64,000 nucleotides of DNA, from assembly GCF_004340685.1 (NCBI RefSeq), contig NZ_SLUN01000023.1:30681-94680 (forward strand), in the 5' to 3' direction. How positions within the stretch are numbered: the stretch's first letter is position 1; every line of letters begins with the position of its first letter. Made by a program: the position numbers and the translations under genes. Origin of the DNA: Hydrogenispora ethanolica (lineage in GTDB: Bacteria; Bacillota; UBA4882; UBA8346). Positions 56,742-64,000 of the stretch are shown piece by piece. The notes beneath the pieces were generated by a model. That model ran no database searches. It saw only the letters and a program-made list of their open reading frames with translations, and was not told the DNA's origin.

Positions 56742-57503
56742 GTGCCGACTGCCGAGAGAAGAATCAAAATCTTTAATCTACTGGTGGAGAAAAAATCAGT
56801 GGAAGTGAATGAGCTGGCCAATCGCTTTGGCGTTTCCACCATGACCATTCGCAGAGACTTGGCGATGCTTGAAAAGCAGGGCATCGTCACGACCAATTAC
56901 GGCGGAGCGTATCTCAATGAGGGTACTGCCATTGAACCGAGTTTTTCCTTAAAATACGGGCAAATGACGGAAGCCAAAAATAAGATGGGGCTGGCTGCGG
57001 CGGACCTCGTGCAAAACGGGGATTCTCTTTTCATCGATTGCGGAACCACCACGATGCAGCTGGCGAAGCATCTTCAAGCGAAAAAGGTCACCGTCATTAC
57101 CAACTCTTTGGTAGTTAGTAATTTGTTGCAGACCAACTCAAAGATTAAATTAATCATGGCGCCAGGCGTCTATGACCCGAAATCAGCCGGTTTTTTAGGG
57201 CCGTTGACCATCGATTTTCTGCAAAAATTCAATGTCGATAAAGCGTTTATCGGGGCGCAAGGTTTTGATAGCGAAAGCGGAGCCACGGTTCCTGATGAGA
57301 TCGATGCCGAAGTAAAAAAGGCGTTCTGTCGAAACTCCAAACAACGGATTTTGATGGTGGGCTACGAAAAGTTGGGCGTCAGCTGCCTGGCTAAATTCGC
57401 CGATATAACGGAGATCGACTGCTTGATCTCGGATGAAAACGCTTCCCGGGACGAGGTGGGCTTCATTCTAGGAAAAGGGGTTCAAGTGATTTTGGCGCGG
57501 TAA
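56742..57503 (+). CDS. DeoR family transcriptional regulator
   Basis: Likely controls the divergent amino-sugar/glycyl radical operon in response to a sugar phosphate. About 253 residues: winged helix at 1-57 (VEVNELANRFGVSTMTIRRD), then a DeoRC sensor domain with DCGTTTMQLAKHL near 100 and KAFIGAQGFDSESG near 165. GTG 56742 is preferred because the product then begins like homologues (PTAERRIKIFNLL) with AAAGGA upstream; ATG 56697 has no ribosome site. Confidence 0.88.
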   Translation: MPTAERRIKIFNLLVEKKSVEVNELANRFGVSTMTIRRDLAMLEKQGIVTTNYGGAYLNEGTAIEPSFSLKYGQMTEAKNKMGLAAADLVQNGDSLFIDCGTTTMQLAKHLQAKKVTVITNSLVVSNLLQTNSKIKLIMAPGVYDPKSAGFLGPLTIDFLQKFNVDKAFIGAQGFDSESGATVPDEIDAEVKKAFCRNSKQRILMVGYEKLGVSCLAKFADITEIDCLISDENASRDEVGFILGKGVQVILAR

Positions 57504-57536
57504 TAAGCGGATGGATTCCTCGAAAAACCGATTACC

Positions 57537-57569
57537 AAAACACGACCGGGTAAAAACCCGGTCGTGTTT
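57537..57569. terminator. Bidirectional intrinsic terminator
   Basis: AAACACGACCGGGT and its complement with an AAAA loop, A/T runs on both sides, between the convergent DeoR gene and the EIDDAG protein gene. Confidence 0.88.
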
Positions 57570-57588
57570 GGCAATGAATAAAAATTTG

Positions 57589-58119
57589 TCATCCCGCCGC
57601 TTCTTCCTGAAAAAGCATCCGAAAAAGGTTGGGATACCGCTCCGTGACGTGTTTGAGCCGGTAGGGCGGCCGGAGCCGGGTCTTTAGCAAGCCCCGCAAC
57701 GAACGCTTCCGCTGGCTGAAATACCAGAATCCCACCATCTCATAGAGTTCTTGATAGTTCCGATTGCGCAACTTGATATTCCGCGGCAAACCGTGCGCAT
57801 ACAGAACCTCCATAAACTCGGCCTCCGCCAGGCTATCGGTGGCGGATGAGACTTTCTGGCGGATCACGTGATACCCGCGCTGCTCAAGATGCTCCTGAAA
57901 CTTATCGAAGATTTCGCCGCGGCATAACTGAATCGGTTCCTGGTTGGTGATGGCAAGTTCCGTAAAGGCGGCTTTTAAGAGTTCGGTTGCAAACGATATC
58001 CGATTCTCAACCTGCGGCGGGATATAAAGGAAGCGGGCCGACCCCGTCTCCAGATGATGAATGACCAGAACCTCGGGACCGATAAAACAACCGCCGCCGG
58101 CATCGTCGATCTCAATCAT
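57589..58119 (-). CDS. Uncharacterised protein starting MIEIDDAG, possibly RNase H-like
   Basis: 176 residues, no firm family. It begins MIEIDDAGGGCFIGPEVLVIHH, like a group of uncharacterised proteins with paired acidic residues on a first strand that I associate with an RNase H-like fold. PIQLCRGEIFDKFQEHL near 78 and a basic C-terminus (RKRSLRGLLKTRLRPPYRLKH) follow. ATG 58119 with AAGGAA upstream. Single gene; function not known. Confidence 0.55.
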   Translation of the reverse strand: MIEIDDAGGGCFIGPEVLVIHHLETGSARFLYIPPQVENRISFATELLKAAFTELAITNQEPIQLCRGEIFDKFQEHLEQRGYHVIRQKVSSATDSLAEAEFMEVLYAHGLPRNIKLRNRNYQELYEMVGFWYFSQRKRSLRGLLKTRLRPPYRLKHVTERYPNLFRMLFQEEAAG

Positions 58120-58417
58120 CCGCGCATGTTCCTTCCTGCTTTCGTGATTTCGTCCTATCGATTCAGTCAACCGGATGCAATACCGAAACATAATCCGTTA
58201 CTTACCCGATCATACACCTGCTTTTGTAATGTTTCAAGTAGCAGCAAATAGAAAAATACCAATTCATGGTCTTAAAGCAGTTATTTGGGCAGGAAATCAC
58301 GGAAAAAATGCCGAATCAACCTAAAACTAATGCGCGTTTCTCGGCAATTACCATGTGCAGGCTCGACGCGGCGCGCATAAAGGGAACCGGTAAGATAAAA
58401 AATATCAACAAAATGAG

Positions 58418-59110
58418 GTGTCTGGAATTTCACGGCAAATCAAGGCGTTCCTCTTCGACATGGACGGCGTAATCACCGATACGGTCGAATATCATTATCA
58501 ATCCTGGAAAAAGCTCTGCGCAGCCGAGGATATCCCGTTTACCGCGGCGGACAACCGGGATTTACTGGGACTCTCCCGCGAGGATTCCCTGCAGTTGCTG
58601 CTGGACCGGTATCACCGGAAAGTCTCTCCGGAGCATTTCCGATATCTCTATGAACGCAAGAACCAGCTCTTTCTGGAGCTGGTCGCCGGCATGACCGCAG
58701 CCGACCTGTTGCCCGGAGTCCGGGAGTTTCTGGACGAACTGGCGGAAAGCGGCCTCAAGATTGCAGTCGCCTCGTCCAGCCGGAATACCCAATGCATTCT
58801 GGAGCGGCTGGGGATCGCCGAACGTTTCGCGGCCATCGTCAATTCCAGCATGGTCGAACGGGCCAAGCCGGCCCCGGACCTGTTCCTGCACGCCGCCGCC
58901 CAACTCCAAGTGGTTCCGGAGGAAGCAGTGGTCATCGAAGACTCGGCGGCCGGAATCAGCGCCGCCCACCAGGCCGGAATGCTGGTCGTCGGCATTGGCC
59001 CGCGGGAACAGGTCGGCCCGGCCAATCTGATCTTTCCTTCCCTGGCCGAGGTCCGGTTGCCTTCCTTGGTGGCGGCATTGCAGAATCTCCGGGAGGTTTC
59101 GCTCCCTTAA
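58418..59110 (+). CDS. HAD family phosphatase / beta-phosphoglucomutase-like
   Basis: HAD hydrolase of the beta-phosphoglucomutase subfamily. 230 residues. Motif I is LFDMDGVITDT near 12-22 (nucleophile and general acid Asp), with the cap-domain HYQSWKKL near 27, motif II ASSSRN near 118, the Lys in ERAKPAPD near 146, and motif IV IEDSAAGISAA near 170. The GTG 58418 start overlaps a GAGG and is uncertain. It is first in an operon with heptosyltransferase and rfaE2, so it may act on a sugar phosphate of the same glycan pathway. Confidence 0.82.
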   Translation: MSGISRQIKAFLFDMDGVITDTVEYHYQSWKKLCAAEDIPFTAADNRDLLGLSREDSLQLLLDRYHRKVSPEHFRYLYERKNQLFLELVAGMTAADLLPGVREFLDELAESGLKIAVASSSRNTQCILERLGIAERFAAIVNSSMVERAKPAPDLFLHAAAQLQVVPEEAVVIEDSAAGISAAHQAGMLVVGIGPREQVGPANLIFPSLAEVRLPSLVAALQNLREVSLP

Positions 59111-59137
59111 GAACACCCAGAGGACTTTGAGAAACGG

Positions 59138-60121
59138 ATGGCGAATTTCGAACGGATCTTACTCATTCGGCATAGCGGCATCGGCGACATTCTCTTTACG
59201 CTGCCTGCAGTCAACCTGGTCCGAATGAACTTTCCCGGCAGCCGGATCGTGTATTGCACCAAAAAACGGTATGCCGCTCTCTTGCAAGGTTTCCGTGCCG
59301 TCGACCAGGTCATCGCCGTGGACGACGAGGCTTTTCGCCACGGAAACCCGCTCAAGATCGCCCGCCACAGTTGGCGCCTGCTGCGCGCGGTCCGCGCCGG
59401 AGGATTCGATCTCGCCGTCGATCTCCACGGATTCGGCGAGACCGGCCTCATCGCCTGGGCCAGCCGGGCCCGGGAACGTTGGGGAATCGTTCGTCATTTC
59501 AAACGGCGCTTTTTTTATACCGCCGCGATCCTCAGGGATCCGCTGCTCCACAGCGTCGACCAGGGCTGTCAGTTGCTGGTGACGAATGGGCTTCGAGCGT
59601 TTCCGCCCGACAACCAATTTCAACTGCCCCGGCAATACCTTGCCGAGGCCGAAAAGCTATTTACCAATTGCGGGCTGGAAGCGGGTCGGGCGACCATCTT
59701 TATTCAGCCGTTTACCAGTTCCAAAAAGAAGAATTGGCCCTTGGAAAAGTATCTGGAATGTGCGGAACGGTGGCGCAGCCTGGGCTGGCAGGTGCTCTTC
59801 GGCGGCGGACCGGAGGAAAAGAAACGGTTGGCGGGGATGAGCGCCCGTTTTCCGGCCGCAGCCGGCCGTTCGGGACTTTTGACCACCGCCGGATTGATGC
59901 AATTGTCAACCTTGACGGTGGGCGGAGATACCGGCATGCTTCATCTGGCGGTCGCCCTGGGAAAACCGGCCCTGATGCTGATGCGCCAAGCCGATCCGCA
60001 ATACCTTCCTTACCGCCACCCGGATTGGGCATTGGTCTCGCCCGATCCCAAAACCATCGCCGCCATCCCGGCGGAGGCCGTCATTGCGGCAGCCAGCCGA
60101 ATTGTAAAGGAGAACCCATGA
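59138..60121 (+). CDS. Glycosyltransferase family 9 (ADP-heptose-type heptosyltransferase)
   Basis: Transfers heptose from ADP-heptose to a lipid-linked or surface glycan. 327 residues: N-terminal ILLIRHSGIGDILFTLPAV (family GDxLxTLP) and C-terminal nucleotide-sugar site SLTVGGDTGMLHLAVALGKP (GGDTGxxHLA) near 262. ATG 59138. Its stop overlaps the rfaE2 start (ATGA). In diderms this enzyme builds the LPS inner core. Confidence 0.9.
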   Translation: MANFERILLIRHSGIGDILFTLPAVNLVRMNFPGSRIVYCTKKRYAALLQGFRAVDQVIAVDDEAFRHGNPLKIARHSWRLLRAVRAGGFDLAVDLHGFGETGLIAWASRARERWGIVRHFKRRFFYTAAILRDPLLHSVDQGCQLLVTNGLRAFPPDNQFQLPRQYLAEAEKLFTNCGLEAGRATIFIQPFTSSKKKNWPLEKYLECAERWRSLGWQVLFGGGPEEKKRLAGMSARFPAAAGRSGLLTTAGLMQLSTLTVGGDTGMLHLAVALGKPALMLMRQADPQYLPYRHPDWALVSPDPKTIAAIPAEAVIAAASRIVKENP

Positions 60122-60597
60122 ACCAAGCGCTCATTACCCCAGCCCAGTTTCCCGAACTCCAAGCCGTCTGGCAACGGCAAAACCTGAAAATCGTTCTGAC
60201 CAACGGCTGCTTTGATCTGCTACATGCCGGCCACCTGCGCACTTTTTGCGAGGCTAAAAAACTCGGCGACCTTTTGGTGGTCGGACTCAACAGCGACCGT
60301 TCGGTCCGGGGGTTAAAGGGAGAGACCCGGCCGCTCGTCAGGGAAACGGACCGCGCCCTTCTGGTCTCGGCATTAAAGCCGGTGGATTACGTGACGATCT
60401 TTGACGAGCCGACCGCCTCCGATTTATTGCTGGCCCTCCGGCCCCACGTGTACGTCAAAGGCGGCGATTATTCCCTGGAGAACCTCCCGGAACGCCAAGC
60501 CATCCTGGAGATCGGCGCCCAAACGGTCTTCGTCCCGCTGGTGGAGGGGATCTCCACCTCGGAATTGGTCAAAAAGATTCGTAGCGCTAATATGTAG
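60118..60597 (+). CDS. rfaE2: Heptose-1-phosphate adenylyltransferase (RfaE2)
   Basis: Makes ADP-heptose from heptose-1-phosphate and ATP. 159 residues, a stand-alone version of the C-terminal domain of HldE. Nucleotidyltransferase motifs: VLTNGCFDLLHAGHLRTF near 26 (HxGH), GLNSDRSVRGLKG near 59, and the late EGISTSELVKKI (ISTS..) near 142. ATG 60118 with AAGGAGAA upstream, overlapping the glycosyltransferase stop. It pairs functionally with the preceding heptosyltransferase. Confidence 0.92.
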   Translation: MNQALITPAQFPELQAVWQRQNLKIVLTNGCFDLLHAGHLRTFCEAKKLGDLLVVGLNSDRSVRGLKGETRPLVRETDRALLVSALKPVDYVTIFDEPTASDLLLALRPHVYVKGGDYSLENLPERQAILEIGAQTVFVPLVEGISTSELVKKIRSANM

Positions 60598-60598
60598 C

Positions 60599-61081
60599 TT
60601 ACAAAGGCCGCCATTCCTCCAGCAATACCACGGCCAGCGCGGCGATGCCCTCGCCGCGGCCGGTGAAGCCCAGTTTTTCAGTGGTCGTCGCCTTGATATT
60701 CACGGCCGAAAGGTCGCAGGCCATCACTTGGGCGAGGCGCTCCCGCATCTTGGGAATATGCGCCGCGAACTTGGGGCGCTGGGCAATGATCGTGGCGTCG
60801 ATATTGCCGATGGCATAGCCCGATTCCCGCACCCGTTCAAGAACGCTGCCCAGCAGTTGTGTGCTGTCCGCCCCCAGGTAGCGGGGATCAGTATCCGGAA
60901 AATGGACCCCGATATCTCCGGCGCCAATGGCGCCGAGCAGGGCGTCCATGATCGCGTGAATCAGCACGTCGGCATCGGAATGTCCGAGCAACCCCAGTTC
61001 ATATGGAATTTTAACCCCGCCTAGAATCAACTCCCGTTCCGGTACGAGTTGATGAACGTCAAATCCCTGACCGATCCGCAT
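60599..61081 (-). CDS. ispF: 2-C-methyl-D-erythritol 2,4-cyclodiphosphate synthase
   Basis: Fifth step of the MEP isoprenoid pathway. 160 residues. Zinc ligands are visible in GQGFDVHQL (D8, H10) and the His of [28 protein letters not shown] near 133 closes the active site. ATG 61081 overlaps the 3' end of ispD by 23 bp. Stops 2 bp from the convergent rfaE2 stop, with no obvious terminator between them. Confidence 0.96.
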   Translation of the reverse strand: MRIGQGFDVHQLVPERELILGGVKIPYELGLLGHSDADVLIHAIMDALLGAIGAGDIGVHFPDTDPRYLGADSTQLLGSVLERVRESGYAIGNIDATIIAQRPKFAAHIPKMRERLAQVMACDLSAVNIKATTTEKLGFTGRGEGIAALAVVLLEEWRPL

Positions 61082-61808
61082 CCGCTCTCCTCCTCAATAT
61101 CGCTTCGGCCAACCAAAGATCCTCGGGCGTCGTAATCTTCAAATTTTCGTAAGAGCCTTCGATCAATTTCACCCGTTCGCCGCAGGCTTCCGCCACTCCG
61201 CAATCGTCGGAGAAATAACGGCCGCTGGCTGAGAGCCGCTTATAACAAGCTAAAATCGTTTCAAAGTCAAACACCTGGGGCGTCTGAATCGCCCGTAAGG
61301 CCGCGCGCTCCGGCGTGGCCGACACATACCCCGCCGCGTCGACCTGTTTGATGGTATCCTTGACCGGAACGGCCACTCCGACCGCTCCATATTCCCAACC
61401 GGCGGCGAGCGACGCCTCCAAAAGCTGCGGCGTGAGTAGCGCCCGGGCAGCATCATGAATGGCCACCAGCCGCCGTCCGGCTCGGGACCATTCCGGCCAC
61501 TCCTCCAATGATTGCAGGCCGCGATAGACCGAGTCCTGCCGCTCTTTGCCGCCGGTCGTCAGCACAATCCGGGTGCCCGCCTGGTCCGGCCAGGCGTTTT
61601 CCAGATAGGTCCGAAATATCTCTTCCTCATCCGCATGGACCACCAACACGATCCGGGCCACCGCCGGTACGGCCATAAAGGCACGGAGCGTATGGCCGAT
61701 CACCGGCTCGCCGTTCAGACTCAACCATACCTTATTCCGGCCGGAACCCATCCGCCGCCCCAGTCCCGCCGCGGGGATTACCGCGGCCACGTTTGAAATG
61801 CTCTTCAT
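61059..61808 (-). CDS. ispD: 2-C-methyl-D-erythritol 4-phosphate cytidylyltransferase
   Basis: Third step of the MEP pathway. 249 residues. CTP-binding [17 protein letters not shown] near 12, [15 protein letters not shown] near 85, and [13 protein letters not shown] near 115 are diagnostic. ATG 61808. Overlaps ispF and lies 85 bp after the PIN/TRAM gene; a terminator-like hairpin sits in that gap, so it may have separate expression. Confidence 0.95.
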   Translation of the reverse strand: MKSISNVAAVIPAAGLGRRMGSGRNKVWLSLNGEPVIGHTLRAFMAVPAVARIVLVVHADEEEIFRTYLENAWPDQAGTRIVLTTGGKERQDSVYRGLQSLEEWPEWSRAGRRLVAIHDAARALLTPQLLEASLAAGWEYGAVGVAVPVKDTIKQVDAAGYVSATPERAALRAIQTPQVFDFETILACYKRLSASGRYFSDDCGVAEACGERVKLIEGSYENLKITTPEDLWLAEAILRRRADADRSGI

Positions 61809-61865
61809 CCATCATCACCACCGCTTCTTTTCCAGCCCCGAATCGAAATATCCTGCAAAATGTCA

Positions 61866-61893
61866 TAAAAAAAATGCTCCTTAAAGGAGCATT
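61866..61893 (-). terminator. Terminator-like hairpin between PIN/TRAM gene and ispD
   Basis: AATGCTCC-TTTAA-GGAGCATT followed by TTTTTTTT on the minus strand, touching the stop codon of the PIN/TRAM gene. It should reduce read-through into ispD-ispF. Confidence 0.85.
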
Positions 61894-62939
61894 CATGAAG
61901 TAATTCGCGATGCCAGATATTCTTTGGGTTTGGCGAAGATCATCCGCCCCGCCGAGGTCTGCAAGATGCTGGTCACTAAAATCTCGATATCGAGTCCGAT
62001 GTAACTTTTCCCGCCTTCCACCACAATCATGGTGCCGTCCTCCAGATAGCCGATGCCCTGGCCATGTTCTTTGCCGTCGCGCAATACATGGACCATCATC
62101 TCCTCGCCCGGAATGACCACCGGTTTAATGGCATTGGATAAGTCGTTGATATTCAGCACCTGGACTCCGTAAAGTTCGGCGACTTTGTTCAGATTATAGT
62201 CGTTGGTAACGACTTTCGCCTCAAGTTCCCTGGAGAGGCGCAACAGTTTGGTGTCCACTTCGCTCAAATCGTCATAGTCCCGGTCGAAGATGCGCACCGC
62301 CACCAAATTCTCTTTCTGGATCTTATTCAAAATATCCAGGCCCCGGCGGCCGCGATTGCGGCGCAGCGGGTCGGCGGAATCGGCGATTTTTTGCAGTTCC
62401 GAAAGGACAAAGGTAGGAATGATCAGTACGCCTTCCAAAAAGCCGGTTTTGCAAAGATCGGCGATCCGCCCGTCAATAATTGCGCTGGTATCCACCACCT
62501 TAAATTGGTTCTTTCCCGGGCTCGCTTTGGGCGGGGCCGGCGCGGCCGTTTCGAAAAAGAGCGCGGTAAAATCCTTGAGCTTGAGCGCCGTCATGGTCAT
62601 GACCACTCCGACCGTCAGCAAAACTCCCCAAAACAAGACCAGCATCCGTCCTTGCCAGGGCAAAACTTCCACGACCGGCCGGAAGACCGAACCCAATAAA
62701 GCTGCCGCCGCCAAACCGCAAAACAAGGCCATGCTCTTCACGGTCAGTTCCGCTCCGGTCTTTTTACTCACAACAAACTCTAAAAACTGCGAACCTTTTA
62801 CCGATAATGCCAGACTCAATAAACCGCAGATGATTGCCAGGGACAACCCCGCCGCCGGGTTCGGGTGGGAATTCAGAAGAACCGTCAGGAACCACCCGGA
62901 AACGCCCCCTCCAAGGGACCATAAGAAATGCTTAATCAT
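61893..62939 (-). CDS. YacL-type membrane PIN/TRAM domain protein
   Basis: 348 residues: four hydrophobic segments (about 5-130), a PIN nuclease domain (about 148-265; acidic residues in [34 protein letters not shown] and [11 protein letters not shown]) and a C-terminal TRAM RNA-binding domain (about 275-340, [19 protein letters not shown]). Same architecture as B. subtilis YacL, and the order with ispD and ispF is the same. ATG 62939; the GAGGTG upstream is distant. Confidence 0.88.
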   Translation of the reverse strand: MIKHFLWSLGGGVSGWFLTVLLNSHPNPAAGLSLAIICGLLSLALSVKGSQFLEFVVSKKTGAELTVKSMALFCGLAAAALLGSVFRPVVEVLPWQGRMLVLFWGVLLTVGVVMTMTALKLKDFTALFFETAAPAPPKASPGKNQFKVVDTSAIIDGRIADLCKTGFLEGVLIIPTFVLSELQKIADSADPLRRNRGRRGLDILNKIQKENLVAVRIFDRDYDDLSEVDTKLLRLSRELEAKVVTNDYNLNKVAELYGVQVLNINDLSNAIKPVVIPGEEMMVHVLRDGKEHGQGIGYLEDGTMIVVEGGKSYIGLDIEILVTSILQTSAGRMIFAKPKEYLASRITS

Positions 62940-63079
62940 TGTATCGAACCCATCACCTCTTTCGCAATTTATATGATGAAACATCAGTCGATCCGCTAGT
63001 TAGTATTGACCAAAATTGGGCGGTTTATCCTCGGTCCAACTTAAATTTACGACGCCGTTCCCAAAATGAATAAAAAAGC

Positions 63080-63116
63080 ACAAAAATAAAAGCACCGGCA
63101 TTATGCCCGTGCTTGC
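63080..63116 (-). terminator. Intrinsic terminator after carD
   Basis: AAGCACGGGC / GCCGGTGCTT-type stem with one mismatch and a short loop, then TTATTTTTG on the minus strand. Confidence 0.8.
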
Positions 63117-63139
63117 AATCGCGAAAATAAAGTTTTGCT

Positions 63140-63616
63140 CTAGGATAAGAAATCATCGATCATTTCGGCCATCATGTTTTCGGAGACGTTCTTGGCCAGA
63201 ACCAGCTCACTCAGCAGGATCCGCCTGGCGTTTTCCAACATTTTCTTCTCGCCGGTTGACAATCCTTTCTGACGATCCCGCAGCACTAAATTGCGGACTA
63301 CTTCAGCGACTTCAAATATACTGCCGCTCTTGATCTTCTCCAGATTGGCCCGATACCGGTGATTCCAATTAATTGGCATACTGGTGGTTTTATCTTTGAG
63401 CACTTCAAAAACTTTCAGGATCTCTTCTTCGTCGATAATTTGGCGTAGTCCTACCTCTTTTACCTTGTTGAGGGGGACCATCGCTTTCATCTCCCCCATC
63501 GGCAACTTGATAATATAATACCGCACCCGTTCTCCGGAGACCTCTTGTTCCTCGATATCCTCGATGACTCCTGCCCCGTGCATCGGGTAGACTACTTTAT
63601 CGCCGACATTAAACAT
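63140..63616 (-). CDS. carD: CarD family transcription factor
   Basis: RNA-polymerase-binding regulator that stabilises open promoter complexes. 158 residues: N-terminal RNAP-interaction (TRCF-like) Tudor domain (about 1-60, VGDKVVYPMHGAGVIEDIE, YYIIKLP) and a helical DNA-contact domain (about 65-158, NWNHRYRANLEKIKSG). ATG 63616 with GGGAGGT upstream. Two tandem promoters precede it. The order carD, PIN/TRAM, ispD, ispF is common in anaerobic Bacillota. Confidence 0.93.
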   Translation of the reverse strand: MFNVGDKVVYPMHGAGVIEDIEEQEVSGERVRYYIIKLPMGEMKAMVPLNKVKEVGLRQIIDEEEILKVFEVLKDKTTSMPINWNHRYRANLEKIKSGSIFEVAEVVRNLVLRDRQKGLSTGEKKMLENARRILLSELVLAKNVSENMMAEMIDDFLS

Positions 63617-63643
63617 CCCAAACCTCCCACCGTTTCCAATTCT

Positions 63644-63672
63644 ATCTTACAACATTCGGCGCCTCAAGTCAA
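63644..63672 (-). promoter_or_regulatory. carD promoter P1 (proximal)
   Basis: Minus strand -35 TTGACT (63667-63672), 17-nt spacer, -10 TAAGAT (63644-63649), 28 nt before the ATG. Confidence 0.6.
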
Positions 63673-63679
63673 GCTTATT

Positions 63680-63708
63680 ATTTTAACAGGTTTTATTTTT
63701 GTTGTCAA
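63680..63708 (-). promoter_or_regulatory. carD promoter P2 (distal)
   Basis: Minus strand consensus -35 TTGACA (63703-63708), 17-nt spacer, -10 TAAAAT (63680-63685). Confidence 0.7.
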
Positions 63709-63778
63709 TATTTTTTGTTGATTAATTTTGGTCAGTGCTTCAACTTTTGTCGATTTTTCTTTCTTCCATCCCTTCTTG

Positions 63779-64000
63779 GAAGCCAAGTGATAAAGTCTTT
63801 CGAAACGGAGATCAGCATGCAAAAAGGTTTAAAACGACTTTACCACTTGCTTCCCTGAGCTTTTATTGTTCACCCTGGCCTTCGGGCAGGGTTTATCACA
63901 ACGCTTTAGAAGCCATGTGATAAAGTCTCTTTCAAATGAATCCTTTTGCCAAAGGATTTTAAACGACTTTATCACTTGCTTCCCTGAGCTTTTGTGTTCA
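63779..64000 (+). repeat. Two copies of the ~130-bp two-hairpin repeat, second cut by window end
   Basis: Copy at about 63779-63906 and a second from 63907 that is truncated at GAGCTTTTGTGTTCA. Same order of elements as at 12.2 kb: (A)GTGATAAAGTC / GACTTTA(C/T)CAC, TTCCCTGAGCTTTT, CACCCTG-CAGGGTTTATCACAACGCTT. The array probably continues and may lead into a plus-strand gene outside the window. Confidence 0.9.

Overview
The window reads as a chromosomal segment of an anaerobic, fairly GC-rich member of the Bacillota. The signs are strong Shine-Dalgarno sites, frequent GTG and TTG starts, a carD - PIN/TRAM - ispD - ispF cluster, M-box and c-di-GMP-I riboswitches, and a glycyl radical enzyme. 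Several features fit a two-membrane (diderm) envelope: a heptosyltransferase next to an RfaE2-type heptose-1-P adenylyltransferase, a sugar-binding protein with a signal-peptidase-I type leader and no lipobox, and a chaperone/usher-like surface locus with a predicted beta-barrel protein. Hydrogenispora-like bacteria would fit, but this is inference. No rRNA, tRNA, CRISPR array, transposase or phage gene was recognised.

Layout. 1-8 kb: a mannitol-dehydrogenase-family oxidoreductase converges on a LacI-controlled operon (aldehyde dehydrogenase, ribose-type ABC ATPase, permease, binding protein). 8.5-12 kb: nitroreductase, Nudix hydrolase, S58 peptidase and the AzlCD exporter with a clear promoter and operator. 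12-19 kb: polyamine genes aguA-aguB and, further on, speE; between them lie an alpha/beta hydrolase, a deletion junction joining the remains of an AraC regulator to the remains of a GNAT gene, and a secreted GH18 chitinase. 19-20.3 kb: gene-free DNA with a MITE-like inverted repeat and an approximately 21-bp-period array that carries eight DnaA-box-like nonamers. 20.3-24 kb: a large secreted TPR protein and an iron-type alcohol dehydrogenase. 24-28.3 kb: a magnesium operon, in which an M-box riboswitch precedes a PRC/MgtE-N/CBS protein, an Nramp-related transporter and TlyA; just upstream is a promoter-to-terminator unit that looks like a separate non-coding RNA. 28.3-38 kb: dGTPase-like protein, cupin, DUF2164, polymer-forming membrane protein, Ski2-like helicase, threonine synthase, DUF1015. 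38-44 kb: the chaperone/usher-like locus, part of it behind a c-di-GMP-I riboswitch. 44-50 kb: trpS, an SDR gene, pyrF and a UPF0182 membrane protein. 50.5-57.5 kb: an operon of PIG-L deacetylase, glycyl radical enzyme, its activase, nagB and a small transaldolase/F6P aldolase, divergent from a DeoR regulator. This looks like an uncharacterised anaerobic amino-sugar route. 57.5-63.6 kb: unknown protein, HAD phosphatase/mutase, heptosyltransferase, rfaE2, then ispF, ispD, PIN/TRAM protein and carD on the other strand.

Non-coding structure is the most unusual aspect. A family of about 130-bp two-hairpin repeats (six copies at three loci) is always oriented into a downstream gene or towards the window edge, and one copy shows compensatory base changes. 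Three separate intergenic arrays share an approximately 21-bp period but have different unit sequences. A pair of nested palindromes lies between the SDR gene and pyrF. Coordinates of short sites were read by eye and may be off by a base or two.
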